Assembly: GCA_021371955.1 (NCBI GenBank)
Contig: JAJFVD010000016.1
Span: 1 to 64,000, forward strand
Source: Bacteroidales bacterium
Lineage (GTDB): Bacteria > Bacteroidota > Bacteroidia > Bacteroidales > UBA932
Length of the DNA: 64,000 nucleotides
Direction of reading: 5' to 3'
Of this stretch, positions 36,845 to 45,725 are shown one piece after another. Numbering within the stretch: the stretch's first letter is position 1; every line of letters starts with the position of its first letter. Below the pieces are notes generated by a model. The model was not told the DNA's origin. It saw only the letters and a program-made list of their open reading frames with translations, and did not search any database. The position numbers and the translations under genes were made by a program.

Positions 36845-37585
36845 ATGAAAAGATTTATTACCTACTTCGATTTTCTTGGATTTAAGAACTTTATTTTAAA
36901 TAACGAGACCGATTATATAAGACAAAGGATTGGTCATATTCTTAGAGATATAGAAATGTCGTTAGGACAAGGAAAAACAAAAAATGCCCAATATGGGGTA
37001 ATTGCAGATTTGAGTGGATCTCGTTTAAATTGCTTAAATATTTCAGACACAGTGATTTTTTGGACAAATGATTCTTCGATTGAAAGTTTCAATGAGCTAT
37101 TAAAAGTTTCATTTGATTTCAATTGGAGAGTAACATGTTACCATTTTGGAGTTAAAGGGGCGATGGTATATGATGAGATTGATATAATATTTGGTTCCCA
37201 AGAAAATGAAAAGGGAGGTACTTATAAAGTGAATTCAATTTACGGCAAAGGACTTGTTAATGCCCACCTTAAAGCAGAAAATTTAAATCTAGCAAGTTGT
37301 GTAATTGACCAATCAGTGATTGATAAGATTTCAGAATTTGGAGACCCAAAAGAGATTCTTGGGAATTATGCGATGCTTTATCTGACTCCATATAAAAATG
37401 GGCTTGCAGATAAACCTGAGTTTTTATTGAAATTTTTCATAAATGAAACTATTGGCCAATCTGCATTTGATAATAGAAGCCAGGGTATCGAAAGGGCTTT
37501 TTACGGAGACAATAAAGGAGAAAATGAGAGAGCTCAAGTTCTTTTAAAGAACACAATTAAATTTCTGAGTGCAATGAAAGAATAA
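36845..37585 (+). CDS. Class III nucleotidyl cyclase-like protein
   Basis: 246 residues from ATG at 36845. Its pattern follows the class III adenylate/guanylate cyclase fold: FITYFDFLGFKNF with a possible first metal Asp at D9, SDTVIFW with a possible second metal Asp at D68, HFGVKGAMVYDE in place of the R-GI-G strand, and YGKGLVNAHLKAENL matching the family's G-AVN-AARL helix. No sensor, membrane or other domain is attached. Whether it makes a cyclic nucleotide is unknown; many such stand-alone proteins are uncharacterised, and some class III cyclases (Pycsar) act in phage defence. It is AT-rich and precedes the RecQ-like helicase by 176 bases on the same strand. Confidence 0.5.
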   Translation: MKRFITYFDFLGFKNFILNNETDYIRQRIGHILRDIEMSLGQGKTKNAQYGVIADLSGSRLNCLNISDTVIFWTNDSSIESFNELLKVSFDFNWRVTCYHFGVKGAMVYDEIDIIFGSQENEKGGTYKVNSIYGKGLVNAHLKAENLNLASCVIDQSVIDKISEFGDPKEILGNYAMLYLTPYKNGLADKPEFLLKFFINETIGQSAFDNRSQGIERAFYGDNKGENERAQVLLKNTIKFLSAMKE

Positions 37586-37761
37586 AATACGGCTGCAAAC
37601 AAAAACTAAATGTTAATTGGTATTTCCGTGCGTACAACAAAGTCCCCAACCCGCAACAACAGCGGCGCGACTCGACAGAGAAGAAGCCCGTAATTTCCAA
37701 CTGCATATAGTTCCGAACTTTGTGCGTAAATATTGAAAGACACCACTTAACAAGAAGCATT

Positions 37762-40700
37762 ATGTCATTTAAAGAACTTTATTCAGAACTGACCTTTAGC
37801 AAAATTGATAGACTTAAGGCTGACAAAGGGAATCAAATATTTGTGCTGTTGGGTCAAACCAACTTGCTTAATATTGACAATAGAGAAGCTTTAATTGCCG
37901 ATCTTGATACATTCAATCTTGACAAGGACGAACAAATATTTAATAAAGAATGGTTTTCAAAAATATTTACGACACTAAATCAAACAAAGGAGTATCACTT
38001 ATTGTCATTCGCTCAATTCAGCTATTTAATTTATTACATTGATCCTTCATTTTTTACTGACAGAGTTTTATTGTTAATTGATAACTTAAGACAACTTTTT
38101 CCGATTGACAAGAAGGACTATCTTGAAAAAGACGAAAAGGAAAATATTGAGCTACGACCAGACAAGTTACCTATTTATCAAGCAGAGCAAATTGCCATTA
38201 ATGGAAAATACTACTACTCTGTAAAAACACCACTAAATTCATTTAACTCTATCGACATTTTCTCTGAATCAAATGAATTGAATTTTTCAAGTAACCAGAA
38301 TCTCGAAAGTATTGACGTTAGTTCTGATCCATATTCAATTGACAGTTTTGTTAATGATTGCATTGAACAGAATAATTTCACCAAACAAGCCATAGTTAAG
38401 TTCTACAACAAACAGCCTTTAAACCCAGCCATTCTTGAAATATTAAAGAAGTTAAACTCATTATTAAACAAGTTTGGTGGAACACTTTTCATTCTTGAAG
38501 AATCATCTATTTGTTCAGATTGTCAGATAAGTGACAAAACTCAAGAAATGCTGATAAACTTTTGGGGAGAGAGTGCCTCATTTAGAAATATATCGGTTTA
38601 TAAAAACCCAAATATTGGAAAAGAAATTACCGAAGTTTCACAAGGTCTTATCGTTGAGACTATTATTAATGAGTATGAAAACTCTAAAGGGGACGAGCCT
38701 TGTCGAGATTTATTTTTGACTGCACCAACAGGAGCTGGAAAATCATTACTTTTTCAACTTCCGGCATTTTTCGTTTCCCAAAAAGGAGATGTAACAATTG
38801 TTGTTTCTCCTTTGATCGCATTAATGAAAGATCAAGTAAATGCTATTATCAAAGACAGAAATTATGACAAGGTCGCATACATCAACAGCGAACTAAGTCT
38901 AATAGATAGGGAGCGAATTATAGAAAGTTGTAAAAGCGGAGAGATCGATATCCTTTATATGTCTCCCGAGTTATTACTTTCTTACGACATCACGCATTTT
39001 ATTGGATTCAGACGGCTTGGATTATTGGTAATTGATGAAGCTCATCTAATAACAACTTGGGGTAGAGACTTTCGAGTTGATTATTGGTTTCTTGGAAATC
39101 ATATCAGGAAAATGAGAAAGTACCATAACCTTCGTTTTCCTATGATTGCGGTTACTGCGACTGCAATTTATGGTGGTGCAAACGATATGGTTTTTGACAG
39201 CATTGACAGTCTTGTAATGCACAACCCTCATATTTTCATTGGACAAGTAAAGAGAAACGACATCGAGTTCATTGTAAATAACTATGATAGATTTACAATT
39301 AATTACGAATCAAATAAGACTACCCAAACCGTTGAATTTATTAAGCGGATAAATGAGCTTGGATTAAAAACTTTAGTCTATACTCCATACACAAGACACA
39401 TTCGTCAAATTCTTGATCAAGTAAATGTAGACCAACAAAACATTGCTACGGGTTATTATGGTTCATTGGACTCATTAAATAAAGAGTTTGCGTATAGACA
39501 ATTTAAGAGTGGTGAGAAAAAGATTATGATTTCAACCAAAGCATTTGGGATGGGGATTGATATATCAGATATTCAAGTTGTTTATCACCATGCACCTTCT
39601 GGACTACTCCCAGACTATGTTCAAGAAATTGGAAGAGTTGCAAGAAAACCTGAAATCAAAGGATTTGCAACTCTAAACTATTCTTCTCAAGACCAAAGAT
39701 ATACTAAGGCACTTCACGGAATGTCCGCACTTAGACAATATCAAATAAAGGAAGTGCTAAAAAAAATACATAAATCATATCTAAAAAATAACAAGAACCG
39801 TAATCTACTTCTTTCAGTTGATGACTTTGGACACATTTTTGAAAATGCACTTGATCTTGATCAAAAAGTTTTGACAGCTTTAATGATGATCGAAAAAGAT
39901 TACTTAGCAAAAAATCGCTTCAATGTAATTATTGCTCGACCAAAAAAATTGTTTGTAAAAGTATACGCCAGAATTTCAGAACAACATTTAAATGTTCTTT
40001 CTAATAAATATGTTAATACATTCAAAATTCTAACAAATACAGACAATGGATACTACATAATTGAAATGGATCTTGACAAACTTTGGTATGACCATTTTGT
40101 AAACAAAAGTTTTCCAATACTTAAAAGAGATTTTTATACTGGCAATCTATTCAAAGATGATCATATAGAGTTGATACCTCAATTAAAAATGTCATTTGAA
40201 CGTCTTGATAGTTTCAATACAGTTTCTAATAAGTTGCAAAATCTCCTTAATTCTGTTCAAACAATATTTGCAAATGCTGATGGCTTCTTCAAACAAGATG
40301 ATTTTCAAAATAAATTGAACAGCATTATAAACGATTCAGAAAAAGCCGAGAAACTATCAAGATTCATTATATCTTCTTATTCAGGTCGGCTTATTCAACC
40401 AGGTGTTATAGAACCAAATGCCTTTTTGCAACAGAGAAAAAGTATCGACGGTTTTGAGTATAGAGTTTTTAACACCCAATATCTTGCAAGTTTTACAGCC
40501 TTAGTAACTCGCTTAAACAATTTGTTTGGAAATACTGACAGCTCGACCGTTGAAAAGTATGTAACCAATAAGGAGACAAATGCAATTAACTATGTTCGAC
40601 TCGGCTATTTCTTAGAAATGTTGGAGCTAGGAACATTTGAAATCAAAGGTGGTGAGAACCCTATGGTTTTTGTTCGTATAAATGATCCTAACCGAATTGA

Positions 40701-40953
40701 AAGAGATTCAAATAATTCTATCTATTCAAACAGTCTTTTAAGTAAAACCTTAGAAAGGCACTACTTAAGCAACCAAATTTTTGATCACTTCTTTCTGAGA
40801 AGTTTCTCTAATGCAGAACGCTGGGATTTTATTGAAGATTTCTTTTTAGGTTCAGATGTTGATTCTTTGCTTGAGAAATACAAAGGTGGAGTAGCTAACA
40901 ACATTGACATTATTGATATACTAAAAAAAAAAATCTGGAGGAAGTTGAAGTAA
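37762..40953 (+). CDS. Large RecQ-like DEAD/DEAH helicase
   Basis: 1063 residues from ATG at 37762; a TTG 42 bases upstream is also open but less likely. Residues 1-310 form an N-terminal region with no recognised domain. Helicase lobe 1 has Walker A TAPTGAGKS (about 318-326), motif Ia VVSPLIALMKDQVNAI, Walker B VIDEAH (about 423) followed by WGRDFRVDYW as in RecQ, and motif III AVTATA. Lobe 2 has TKAFGMGIDI and motif VI QEIGRVARKP (about 620). In RecQ the last motif is QE-GR-GRDG, so this is a divergent branch. Residues 640-1063 are unassigned. The frame ends ten codons after an 11-A tract (40923-40933), while coding sequence continues in the -1 frame to 41429. DNA unwinding is likely; a defence role is only a guess. 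Confidence 0.85.
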   Translation: MSFKELYSELTFSKIDRLKADKGNQIFVLLGQTNLLNIDNREALIADLDTFNLDKDEQIFNKEWFSKIFTTLNQTKEYHLLSFAQFSYLIYYIDPSFFTDRVLLLIDNLRQLFPIDKKDYLEKDEKENIELRPDKLPIYQAEQIAINGKYYYSVKTPLNSFNSIDIFSESNELNFSSNQNLESIDVSSDPYSIDSFVNDCIEQNNFTKQAIVKFYNKQPLNPAILEILKKLNSLLNKFGGTLFILEESSICSDCQISDKTQEMLINFWGESASFRNISVYKNPNIGKEITEVSQGLIVETIINEYENSKGDEPCRDLFLTAPTGAGKSLLFQLPAFFVSQKGDVTIVVSPLIALMKDQVNAIIKDRNYDKVAYINSELSLIDRERIIESCKSGEIDILYMSPELLLSYDITHFIGFRRLGLLVIDEAHLITTWGRDFRVDYWFLGNHIRKMRKYHNLRFPMIAVTATAIYGGANDMVFDSIDSLVMHNPHIFIGQVKRNDIEFIVNNYDRFTINYESNKTTQTVEFIKRINELGLKTLVYTPYTRHIRQILDQVNVDQQNIATGYYGSLDSLNKEFAYRQFKSGEKKIMISTKAFGMGIDISDIQVVYHHAPSGLLPDYVQEIGRVARKPEIKGFATLNYSSQDQRYTKALHGMSALRQYQIKEVLKKIHKSYLKNNKNRNLLLSVDDFGHIFENALDLDQKVLTALMMIEKDYLAKNRFNVIIARPKKLFVKVYARISEQHLNVLSNKYVNTFKILTNTDNGYYIIEMDLDKLWYDHFVNKSFPILKRDFYTGNLFKDDHIELIPQLKMSFERLDSFNTVSNKLQNLLNSVQTIFANADGFFKQDDFQNKLNSIINDSEKAEKLSRFIISSYSGRLIQPGVIEPNAFLQQRKSIDGFEYRVFNTQYLASFTALVTRLNNLFGNTDSSTVEKYVTNKETNAINYVRLGYFLEMLELGTFEIKGGENPMVFVRINDPNRIERDSNNSIYSNSLLSKTLERHYLSNQIFDHFFLRSFSNAERWDFIEDFFLGSDVDSLLEKYKGGVANNIDIIDILKKKIWRKLK

Positions 40954-41429
40954 CATCCGATTTAGACGAAGATTCAAATATCCACGTATTTCACCCGACA
41001 ACTGAAAGGACTTATTACTTAAAAGACCTGCTTACTATAGAGAATGAAAATAGTAAGAGAACGATGAGAGTTTCAGAATGGTTAAAACATGATCCTGTTT
41101 CTTTTGACATTATCAGAAGAGAGGAAACACTTAAGGTAAATAAGGAAGTTTTTGATATTTTAGTTTCAAAATTAAGGGCTATTCATCCTGATTATTTCAA
41201 AGAAGCTCTTGGACTAAAAAAAAGAATAGAATTCAAAGGGTACGACAAACCTGTTCAAGCATCTGTTCCATATTCCACCCAACCTGTTGAATTTTACAAA
41301 TGGTGGTGTTTAAATCAAGACTACGTAAATATGACATTTGAAGAAAAAATTAAACTTTTTGACAAAGTATATGCGACAAAACCGACTGCTCTAAAAAAGA
41401 AGCATAAACAACTGATAAACAGAGAATAA
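40917..41429 (+). CDS. C-terminal continuation of the helicase in the -1 frame
   Basis: This frame opens right after a TGA at 40914-40916, runs through the 11-A tract, and reads coding-like sequence (EEVEVTSDLDEDSNIHVFHP, then TYYLKDLLTIEN) before the first ATG at 41064. A protein started at 41064 would have 121 residues (MRVSEWLKHDPVSFDIIRRE...). The pre-ATG part looks equally protein-like and is joined in phase. The simplest reading is one protein of about 1220 residues made by -1 slippage on A_AAA_AAA, or a gene interrupted by a one-base change in the A tract. No named domain; the end is basic. Confidence 0.6.
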   Translation, partial: YTKKKNLEEVEVTSDLDEDSNIHVFHPTTERTYYLKDLLTIENENSKRTMRVSEWLKHDPVSFDIIRREETLKVNKEVFDILVSKLRAIHPDYFKEALGLKKRIEFKGYDKPVQASVPYSTQPVEFYKWWCLNQDYVNMTFEEKIKLFDKVYATKPTALKKKHKQLINRE

Positions 41430-41593
41430 TTATGCATAATGGCGGTCTAGTGTTAAATGAACATTAGTGATTTTAATAACCATTTGTGCTTGCTTTGCAG
41501 AGAGGAACTTCTTTATCCCAAACAATGCAAAACCACATAACCTAATAAACGATTTTAAAATTGGATAATTCAACTTTTAACTAAAATTTTAAC

Positions 41594-42316
41594 ATGAGAA
41601 ATCCCTGGGTAGAGTTAAGCAAATCGAATGATAATCCAAATCTTGTATTGAGTGATGAAAAGGAGATAATCAGAAAGTTCAATGAAAGGAATAGATTGAT
41701 TAATTCAAAGAGTGATTTTGATTACAAGATTCATACTGACATTATGCCAGCCCCATTTATGGGAGATGTTCATAATTCACCCATAGTTTTGTTGACCCTT
41801 AATCCCGGCTGGGACCCAAAGGAGGAGGAGGTCGGTTTCTATAAAAAATATAATCCGTATTGGGAACAGATGATTAAACATCAGTTCCCAATACCAGAAT
41901 TACCATTATTTTGCCTTGATAACGAATATGCAGAGAAATCACCTTATTGGGCAATGAAATTAAGGCCTTTAATATCTAAGACATCCAAAGAACTAGTTGC
42001 AAAGAATATTTCAGTAATCCAGTATTTTCCATATCAATCTAGAAAGTATAAGCCACTATACAAGGATTTGTCGATAGATAAATTGAGATCGCAAGAATAT
42101 AATTTTGATTTGGTAAGAAAAGCAATTGATAGAGAGGCGATTATTGTAATCCTTCGTAGCAAGAACATTTGGTTTGACGCAATAAAGGAATTAAACCCTG
42201 AATTTGAGGGATATTATAAAAATGTTCGGTTTACAAATAGTGTTTTAAACCCTATTCTCTCAGAGAAGAACCTCAATGGTGCATTTGATGAGATTGTTGA
42301 ACTTTTAAATAAATAA
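41594..42316 (+). CDS. Uracil-DNA-glycosylase-fold-like protein (tentative)
   Basis: 240 residues, cytoplasmic. The strand-loop PIVLLTLNPGWDP resembles motif 1 of the UDG superfamily (Mug-type GINPG). A later VRFTNSVLNPILSEKNL could be its motif 2 region (NPS-type). FPYQSRKYKPLY and WFDAIKEL are other fixed-looking segments. No proof of catalytic residues. Preceded by a 164-base gap after the helicase and followed within four bases by the next gene, so it is more closely linked to its right neighbour. May be a DNA-repair or nucleotide-handling protein, or unrelated. Confidence 0.5.
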   Translation: MRNPWVELSKSNDNPNLVLSDEKEIIRKFNERNRLINSKSDFDYKIHTDIMPAPFMGDVHNSPIVLLTLNPGWDPKEEEVGFYKKYNPYWEQMIKHQFPIPELPLFCLDNEYAEKSPYWAMKLRPLISKTSKELVAKNISVIQYFPYQSRKYKPLYKDLSIDKLRSQEYNFDLVRKAIDREAIIVILRSKNIWFDAIKELNPEFEGYYKNVRFTNSVLNPILSEKNLNGAFDEIVELLNK

Positions 42317-42319
42317 CCA

Positions 42320-42730
42320 GTGGAACAAAAAGATTATTTACTCAGGGAAATAGAAAAAATAGGGCTGATAATAAGTGCTATCCGGCAAAAACTCTTTGGC
42401 GGTAACGGAAATCTATCGGTGACCGTTGAAAACCAATTTGAAACTCTAAAGGAGATGTTGTTGACCGAAACGAATTTCGATCTCGATAAGTTTTTGTCTT
42501 TGAACATAGAAGAATCAAATGAATATATCTGCAGTTTTAAAGGATTTAGTGCCGAAAACATCGAACATTTAGCGGAATGTATCTCTGAAATGTGTCTCAG
42601 GGATAAATACAGAGGTTCAAAAAAGTATCTCGAAAAGGCATTACAACTTTATGAGCTCTGCAATTCGAAAAGCAAAACTTATTCATTAGAACGAGAGACA
42701 ACTATTAATTCAATCAAAAGTGTCCTATAA
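42320..42730 (+). CDS. Small conserved protein of unknown function (GTG start)
   Basis: 136 residues starting with GTG three bases after the previous stop; the frame has no better start, and EQKDYLLREIEKIGLIISAI is the usual opening of this all-helical Bacteroidota family. Predicted to be helical throughout (amphipathic helices SENIEHLAECISEMCL, KKYLEKALQLYELC), possibly tetratricopeptide-like at the end. No signal peptide. Function is not known. Confidence 0.65.
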   Translation: MEQKDYLLREIEKIGLIISAIRQKLFGGNGNLSVTVENQFETLKEMLLTETNFDLDKFLSLNIEESNEYICSFKGFSAENIEHLAECISEMCLRDKYRGSKKYLEKALQLYELCNSKSKTYSLERETTINSIKSVL

Positions 42731-42736
42731 GAACAA

Positions 42737-42854
42737 ATGACAGAAATTGTAATCAACAAAGTAACAATTAACGAAATCGGGCAATGACGAGCAGACCGAC
42801 ATAATGATGAAACTTAAATTGAACGATCAGGACAAAACCAAAGAAGAAAAATGA
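42737..42854 (+). pseudogene. GNAT acetyltransferase remnant with large internal deletion
   Basis: ATG at 42737 begins TEIVINKVTINEI, the usual start of PaiA-like GNAT proteins. After a break at GGGCAATGA, another frame reads GNDEQTDIMMKLKLND, the typical GNAT C-terminal end. About 130-140 codons of the middle are missing. The remnant stop overlaps the ATG of the DUF1697 gene at 42851. The gene is dead. Confidence 0.65.
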
Positions 42855-43399
42855 CAACATACATTTCGATATTAAGGGGGATTAATGTAAGCGGGCATAA
42901 TCTTATAAAAATGGACGCTTTGCGAAAATTGTATGAAAACTTAGGATTTCAAAACGTTACGACTTACGTGCAAAGTGGAAATGTGGTTTTTACCGGGGAC
43001 GAAATTGATGTTAATGAATCCGGGCAAAGAATATCTCAGCAAATAGAAAAAGACTTTGGATACGAAGTACCAGTAATCGTATTAACCCTAAGCAAACTGA
43101 AACAGGTAATTGACACTAATCCTTTTCTTAAAGATAATAACATAGACATTGCCTATTTACACGTTACATTTCTCTCTTCACAACCGGACCATTATGACCA
43201 TAAAATAATAGAAGACAAAAAGCAGGGTGAAGAAGAAATCAGTTTTTCCGACAATGCTGTTTACCTTTATTGTCCCAATGGTTATGGAAGAACAAAACTG
43301 ACCAACAATTTTTTGGAAGCCAAGCTTAAGGTTGGAGCAACAACAAGGAATTGGAAAACGACAACGGAACTTTTAAAAATAGCGCAACAAACGATTTGA
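42851..43399 (+). CDS. DUF1697 family protein
   Basis: 182 residues. The start TTYISILRGINVSGHNLIKM with VTTYVQSGNVVF is the DUF1697 signature. The last third has NAVYLYCPNGYGRTKLTNN and TTRNWKTTTELLKIA, also fixed in the family. A structure of a family member shows two ferredoxin-like domains; no reaction is known. It sits in a same-strand run of small accessory enzymes. Its ATG lies in the stop of the GNAT remnant. Confidence 0.9.
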   Translation: MTTYISILRGINVSGHNLIKMDALRKLYENLGFQNVTTYVQSGNVVFTGDEIDVNESGQRISQQIEKDFGYEVPVIVLTLSKLKQVIDTNPFLKDNNIDIAYLHVTFLSSQPDHYDHKIIEDKKQGEEEISFSDNAVYLYCPNGYGRTKLTNNFLEAKLKVGATTRNWKTTTELLKIAQQTI

Positions 43400-43431
43400 G
43401 CATACGAGACAAATAATTAATTACTTTGAAA

Positions 43432-43920
43432 ATGAATCTTAATAAATGCATGCCGGTGCTGTTTGTAAAGGATGCCGGAATATCAAGGAAGTTTTATACC
43501 GAACTTCTTAATTTTACGGTTATAATGGACAATGGCGGAGCGAATCTCACCTTTAAGGAAGGTTTCGCCGTATGGCAAATTTGGCTTGATAATATAATTC
43601 CAAAAAAGCTCGGAGCAGAGAATATAACTAATAAAGAAAGTACAAGCCGTTTCGAATTGTGTTTTGAAACCGATGACCTCGATAATATATACACGACGCT
43701 TAAAGAAAACGGCGTTAAGTTCCTTCATGAAATAAATACAGAGCTTTGGGGGCAACGGACAATCCGCTTCTATGATCCGGACGGGCATCTGATTGAAGTG
43801 GGAGAAGAAATGTCCATTTTCCTGAAAAGAATATATGAAGAAGAGGGGAAAAACATGGAAGCTACTGCCAGACGAACATTTATGCCAATCGAAGCACTAA
43901 AACATTTTGTACAGGAATAA
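43432..43920 (+). CDS. VOC/glyoxalase-family protein
   Basis: 162 residues from ATG at 43432; the in-frame TTG at 43426 is less likely. A beta-alpha-beta-beta-beta repeat is visible: KCMPVLFVKDAGISRKFYTELL and FELCFETDDLDNIYTTLKEN, ending HLIEVGEEMS. This is the vicinal oxygen chelate fold (glyoxalase, bleomycin resistance, dioxygenase). Only some metal ligands can be picked out (E in HLIEVGE). It ends with a 35-residue helical tail (EATARRTFMPIEALKHF). The substrate is not known. Confidence 0.78.
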   Translation: MNLNKCMPVLFVKDAGISRKFYTELLNFTVIMDNGGANLTFKEGFAVWQIWLDNIIPKKLGAENITNKESTSRFELCFETDDLDNIYTTLKENGVKFLHEINTELWGQRTIRFYDPDGHLIEVGEEMSIFLKRIYEEEGKNMEATARRTFMPIEALKHFVQE

Positions 43921-43935
43921 TTTTGCCTTAAGGTT

Positions 43936-44595
43936 ATGAAAAGAGGGGGAGTAATTTTTGATTTTAACGGAACATTGTTTTGGGATTCGGAGTATCAGGA
44001 AACATCTTGGGATAAATATCTGGAAACACATAATATCAGCCTTACGGAGGCTCAAAAGAAAGAATATATTCATGGCCGAAACGGGAAAGATTCATTCGAG
44101 TATTTATTCAAACGAAAATTAAATGATTCCGAGGTCCAAATATTTACCGAGGAAAAAGAAATTATTTACAGAGCCGAATGTCTCAAGCATAAGATGGAGC
44201 TTGCCCCTGGTGCTAACCAGCTTTTAGAATATTTAAAAGCACAAAATATTCCTATGGCAATAGCAACAGCAGCCGGGAAATCCAATGTAGACTTCTTTAT
44301 CGATAAGTTTAATTTACTTGATTATTTCACCGAAGAGCATATCATCTACAATGATGGCACAATAAAGGGAAAGCCTCACCCCGATTTATTTGAAAAAGCT
44401 ATACATAGGTTAGGTGTTAATAAGGCACAATCAATCATTTTTGAAGATTCATTTTCCGGAATTCAGGCAGCGATTAACTGTAATGTTGCATCTGTTATAA
44501 TTGTAAACTCCACAAAAGGGAATTATGCCGAATTTGAATTGCCGATAATTGAACATTTTGACGAATTTGACCGGAATCTATTAAATGTAATTTGA
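43936..44595 (+). CDS. HAD-family phosphatase (beta-phosphoglucomutase-like)
   Basis: 219 residues. Motif I FDFNGTLF has the nucleophile D9 and the usual second Asp replaced by Asn (DFNGT), which occurs in some phosphonatase and phosphomutase groups. Motif II is IATAAGKSNV, motif III Lys in GKPHPDLFEKA, motif IV FEDSFSGIQAA. A helical cap with KEYIHGRNGKDSFEYLF lies between. Likely a phosphatase or phosphomutase on a small sugar phosphate; the Asn suggests altered proton transfer. The gap from VOC is 15 bases. Confidence 0.8.
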   Translation: MKRGGVIFDFNGTLFWDSEYQETSWDKYLETHNISLTEAQKKEYIHGRNGKDSFEYLFKRKLNDSEVQIFTEEKEIIYRAECLKHKMELAPGANQLLEYLKAQNIPMAIATAAGKSNVDFFIDKFNLLDYFTEEHIIYNDGTIKGKPHPDLFEKAIHRLGVNKAQSIIFEDSFSGIQAAINCNVASVIIVNSTKGNYAEFELPIIEHFDEFDRNLLNVI

Positions 44596-44611
44596 GTAAT
44601 TAAAAAAAGCT

Positions 44612-44866
44612 ATGGAAAACAACGACTTAAAACTTCTGATATCAATAGAAGACAGAGTAATCGCTCAGGATATACAGAGCATTTTGGAAGAATCAGAAAT
44701 CTATACGATGATTGTTTCGGACAATCCTGCTTACTCTGTTGTTGGTACATATATGGGATCAAATCCGGCAGAAGGCATTGATATCATGATAAATAAAACT
44801 GATTTTAAGCGTGCTGTTGAAATACTCAACGACGGCCCATATAAGGAATTATTTATGAATGCATAA
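44612..44866 (+). CDS. DUF2007 family protein
   Basis: 84 residues. IEDRVIAQDIQSILEESEIY and the later FKRAVEILND match the small DUF2007 domain (putative signal-transducing protein), a single ferredoxin-like fold related to PII-type proteins. No partner is known. It is 16 bases after the HAD gene and three bases before the GNAT gene, so it should be in the same transcript. Confidence 0.82.
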   Translation: MENNDLKLLISIEDRVIAQDIQSILEESEIYTMIVSDNPAYSVVGTYMGSNPAEGIDIMINKTDFKRAVEILNDGPYKELFMNA

Positions 44867-44869
44867 AAT

Positions 44870-45724
44870 ATGGAAAGAATAAAATCGCTTGACTCGCTGA
44901 GTTTTGAATCTCTGTTTATTGCTTTTAATAAAGCATTTAGCGATTATGAAATTCAGGTTAATCGCGAAGAACTTAGCGTAATGTTAAGCCGGAGAGGATT
45001 TGTTCCGGCCCTCTCTTTTGGATTATTTGAAGACGATAATTTAATTGCATTTACGCTCAATGGTATTGGCGAGTTTAACGGAGAAAAAACTGCATATGAT
45101 ACCGGCACAGGAACAATAAAAGAGTATCGCGGCAAAGGGCTGGCCTCTAAGATTTTTACAGACTCTCTTCCTTTTCTGAAAAAAGCGGGCGTATCTCTTT
45201 ATCTGTTAGAAGTATTGCAGCATAACACAAGTGCCGTTTCGGTATATAAGAAACTTGGGTTTACTGTCAGCCGGGAGTTTAACTACTTTACCCAGCTTGG
45301 TTCTTCGGTAAATGTCCCCCTTAAAAAACTGCCTTTGGCATACAACATCAGCGAACTCAGCCTGGAGCGGATGAGTGAATTTGCAAACTTTTGTGATTTT
45401 GTCCCTTCCTGGCAAAATGGGTTTGAGGCTATTATGCGTAGAAAAGAAGATTTTAAAATATTTGGCGCATTCAAAGGCCCGGAGGTAGTTGGATACTGTA
45501 TTTTTGAGCCCACCTCGGGAGATGTAACTCAATTTGCGGTAGACAGAAAACACCGAAGGCAAGGGATTGCCTCTGCGTTGCTTTCCGAAGCTTTAAAACA
45601 TAACAGACACGATTCTGTGAAGGTTATAAATACAGAAATTTCATGCGAAAGCATAACCGCATTCCTGAACTCGTGCGGAATTCCATTGAAGGGGAAGCAG
45701 TTTGAAATGATTAAGAAATTGTAA
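44870..45724 (+). CDS. Double GNAT-domain N-acetyltransferase
   Basis: 284 residues with two GNAT halves. The first has the acetyl-CoA loop in YRGKGLASKIFTDSL with LQHNTSAVSVYKKLGFTVSR. The second has FAVDRKHRRQGIASALLSEA and ends NSCGIPLKGKQFEMIKKL. Tandem GNAT proteins usually keep one active half; both loops look intact here. The substrate is unknown. Next gene starts after one base. Confidence 0.85.
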   Translation: MERIKSLDSLSFESLFIAFNKAFSDYEIQVNREELSVMLSRRGFVPALSFGLFEDDNLIAFTLNGIGEFNGEKTAYDTGTGTIKEYRGKGLASKIFTDSLPFLKKAGVSLYLLEVLQHNTSAVSVYKKLGFTVSREFNYFTQLGSSVNVPLKKLPLAYNISELSLERMSEFANFCDFVPSWQNGFEAIMRRKEDFKIFGAFKGPEVVGYCIFEPTSGDVTQFAVDRKHRRQGIASALLSEALKHNRHDSVKVINTEISCESITAFLNSCGIPLKGKQFEMIKKL

Positions 45725-45725
45725 A

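Noticed and set aside
37586..37761. attC-like or gene-remnant sequence in the gap before the helicase
   Set aside because: The stretch is GC-richer than its neighbours, but no paired core sites or readable homologous frame could be found.
41064..41429. Separate small gene starting at ATG 41064
   Set aside because: Coding-like sequence in the same frame extends upstream to 40917 into the helicase A tract, so it is better read as a continuation of the helicase.
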